Origin: Spirochaetales bacterium
Lineage (GTDB): Bacteria > Spirochaetota > Spirochaetia > ARS1246
Reading direction: 5' to 3'
DNA length: 5,640 bases
NCBI GenBank assembly: GCA_016930115.1
Contig: JAFGHN010000099.1
Span: 1-5,640 of the forward strand
The stretch's first letter is position 1; the number at the start of each line of letters is the position of its first letter. A model generated the notes under the pieces. That model saw nothing but the letters and a program-made list of their open reading frames with translations, made no database searches and was not told the origin of the DNA. A program made the translations under genes and the position numbers. Below are positions 5,327 through 5,640 of the stretch, piece by piece.

Positions 5327-5640
5327 ATGGTTCACGGGGGCATGAAAGGCGTACCGGGCGTCGACGGAGGGAACATCGCGGCGCACGTCAGGTACGCGCT
5401 CTCTCTAGCGAACCTTGCGTACAAAGGTGAGAACGCCTGCGCCGATGCGGACTGGCCCGGAAGCTGGCCTGCCGGCGGTCCTGACAAGACGGAGTGGCGG
5501 GAGCTTCTCGACGGGTTGCACAGTGTGTTTACATTACTCGAACAAAACGTCGCATCGGTACGGGAATGGAACGAAATACCGATGCTGACCGGAACCATCG
5601 CTCTCATCGCCCACGGCGCCTGGCACCTGGGCGCGGTACG
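5327..5640 (+). CDS. DinB-superfamily protein, cut by window end, N-terminus apparently short
   Basis: The frame is open from ATG 5327 to the window end (104 codons and two bases). The sequence fits a metal-binding four-helix DinB-type protein: HVRYALSLANLAYKGENACA starting at His20, ADWPGSW at 41-47, TEWRELLDGL at 55-64, and GTIALIAHGAWHLGAVR at 89-105. His20, His96 and His100 fit the usual three-His metal site, with the last two spaced HxxxH. DinB members are damage-inducible-like or thiol-transfer proteins of mostly unknown role. Usually a full helix precedes the first His, but here only 19 residues do, and a TGA at 5303-5305 in the same frame prevents extension. A GAGG (5320-5323) lies only 3 nt before ATG 5327; ATG 5342 is worse. 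It begins 13 nt after the methyltransferase stop, probably in the same operon. Confidence 0.75.
   Translation, partial: MVHGGMKGVPGVDGGNIAAHVRYALSLANLAYKGENACADADWPGSWPAGGPDKTEWRELLDGLHSVFTLLEQNVASVREWNEIPMLTGTIALIAHGAWHLGAV

Noticed and set aside
4548..5328. Two overlapping minus-strand open frames of more than 200 codons
   Set aside because: Both are antisense to the DNA methyltransferase, whose motifs run unbroken through the same bases; neither shows a family motif.
5332..5607. 91-codon minus-strand open frame near the window end
   Set aside because: Antisense to the DinB-like gene, whose HxxxH and ADWPGSW features are recognisable on the plus strand.

Overview
The window is a gene-dense, moderately GC-rich bacterial chromosomal segment (GC clearly above half by eye; not computed). 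It has short intergenic gaps, no mobile element, no RNA gene and no CRISPR array. A class II photolyase, a PduO-type cobalamin adenosyltransferase, an alkyltransferase-like protein, a single-domain TrmO and a solitary DNA methyltransferase together would suit an environmental, possibly anaerobic, bacterium of the Desulfobacterota (former Deltaproteobacteria) kind. That placement is an impression from protein style, not a search result.

Layout. 1-1083 (minus): 5' part of a class II DNA photolyase gene whose 3' end lies beyond the window. 1084-1276: divergent control region with an 18-bp perfect dyad of CRP/FNR half-site geometry. 1277-1819 and 1834-2649 (plus): cobalamin adenosyltransferase and proC, coupled through a Shine-Dalgarno that overlaps the first gene's stop. 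2645-2686: a three-copy 14-nt tandem repeat starting in the proC stop region and placing TAA in all three frames. 2726-3373 and 3377-3712 (plus): an integral-membrane methyltransferase of the isoprenylcysteine carboxyl methyltransferase (ICMT)-like family, tightly coupled to an ATL protein. 3725-4123 (minus): TrmO, convergent with ATL with a 12-nt gap. 4124-4239: head-to-head control region with alternating inverted repeats. 4240-5313 (plus): beta-order DNA methyltransferase with TSPPY. 5327 to the window end (plus): start of a DinB-superfamily protein, apparently short at its N-terminus.

Functional themes. Three proteins concern DNA lesions or DNA modification: photolyase (UV dimers), ATL (O6-alkylguanine, handed to nucleotide excision repair) and the DNA methyltransferase. 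Three are probable SAM-dependent methyltransferases (membrane ICMT-like, TrmO on tRNA, DNA methyltransferase). The cobalamin adenosyltransferase makes AdoCbl, which in other bacteria is the light-sensing cofactor of CarH/LitR regulators that control photolyase. Its head-to-head position with a photolyase across a dyad is the most suggestive link here, but no CarH/LitR gene is in the window, so the link is a hypothesis. No clearly undescribed system is demonstrated; the findings list what deserves checking.
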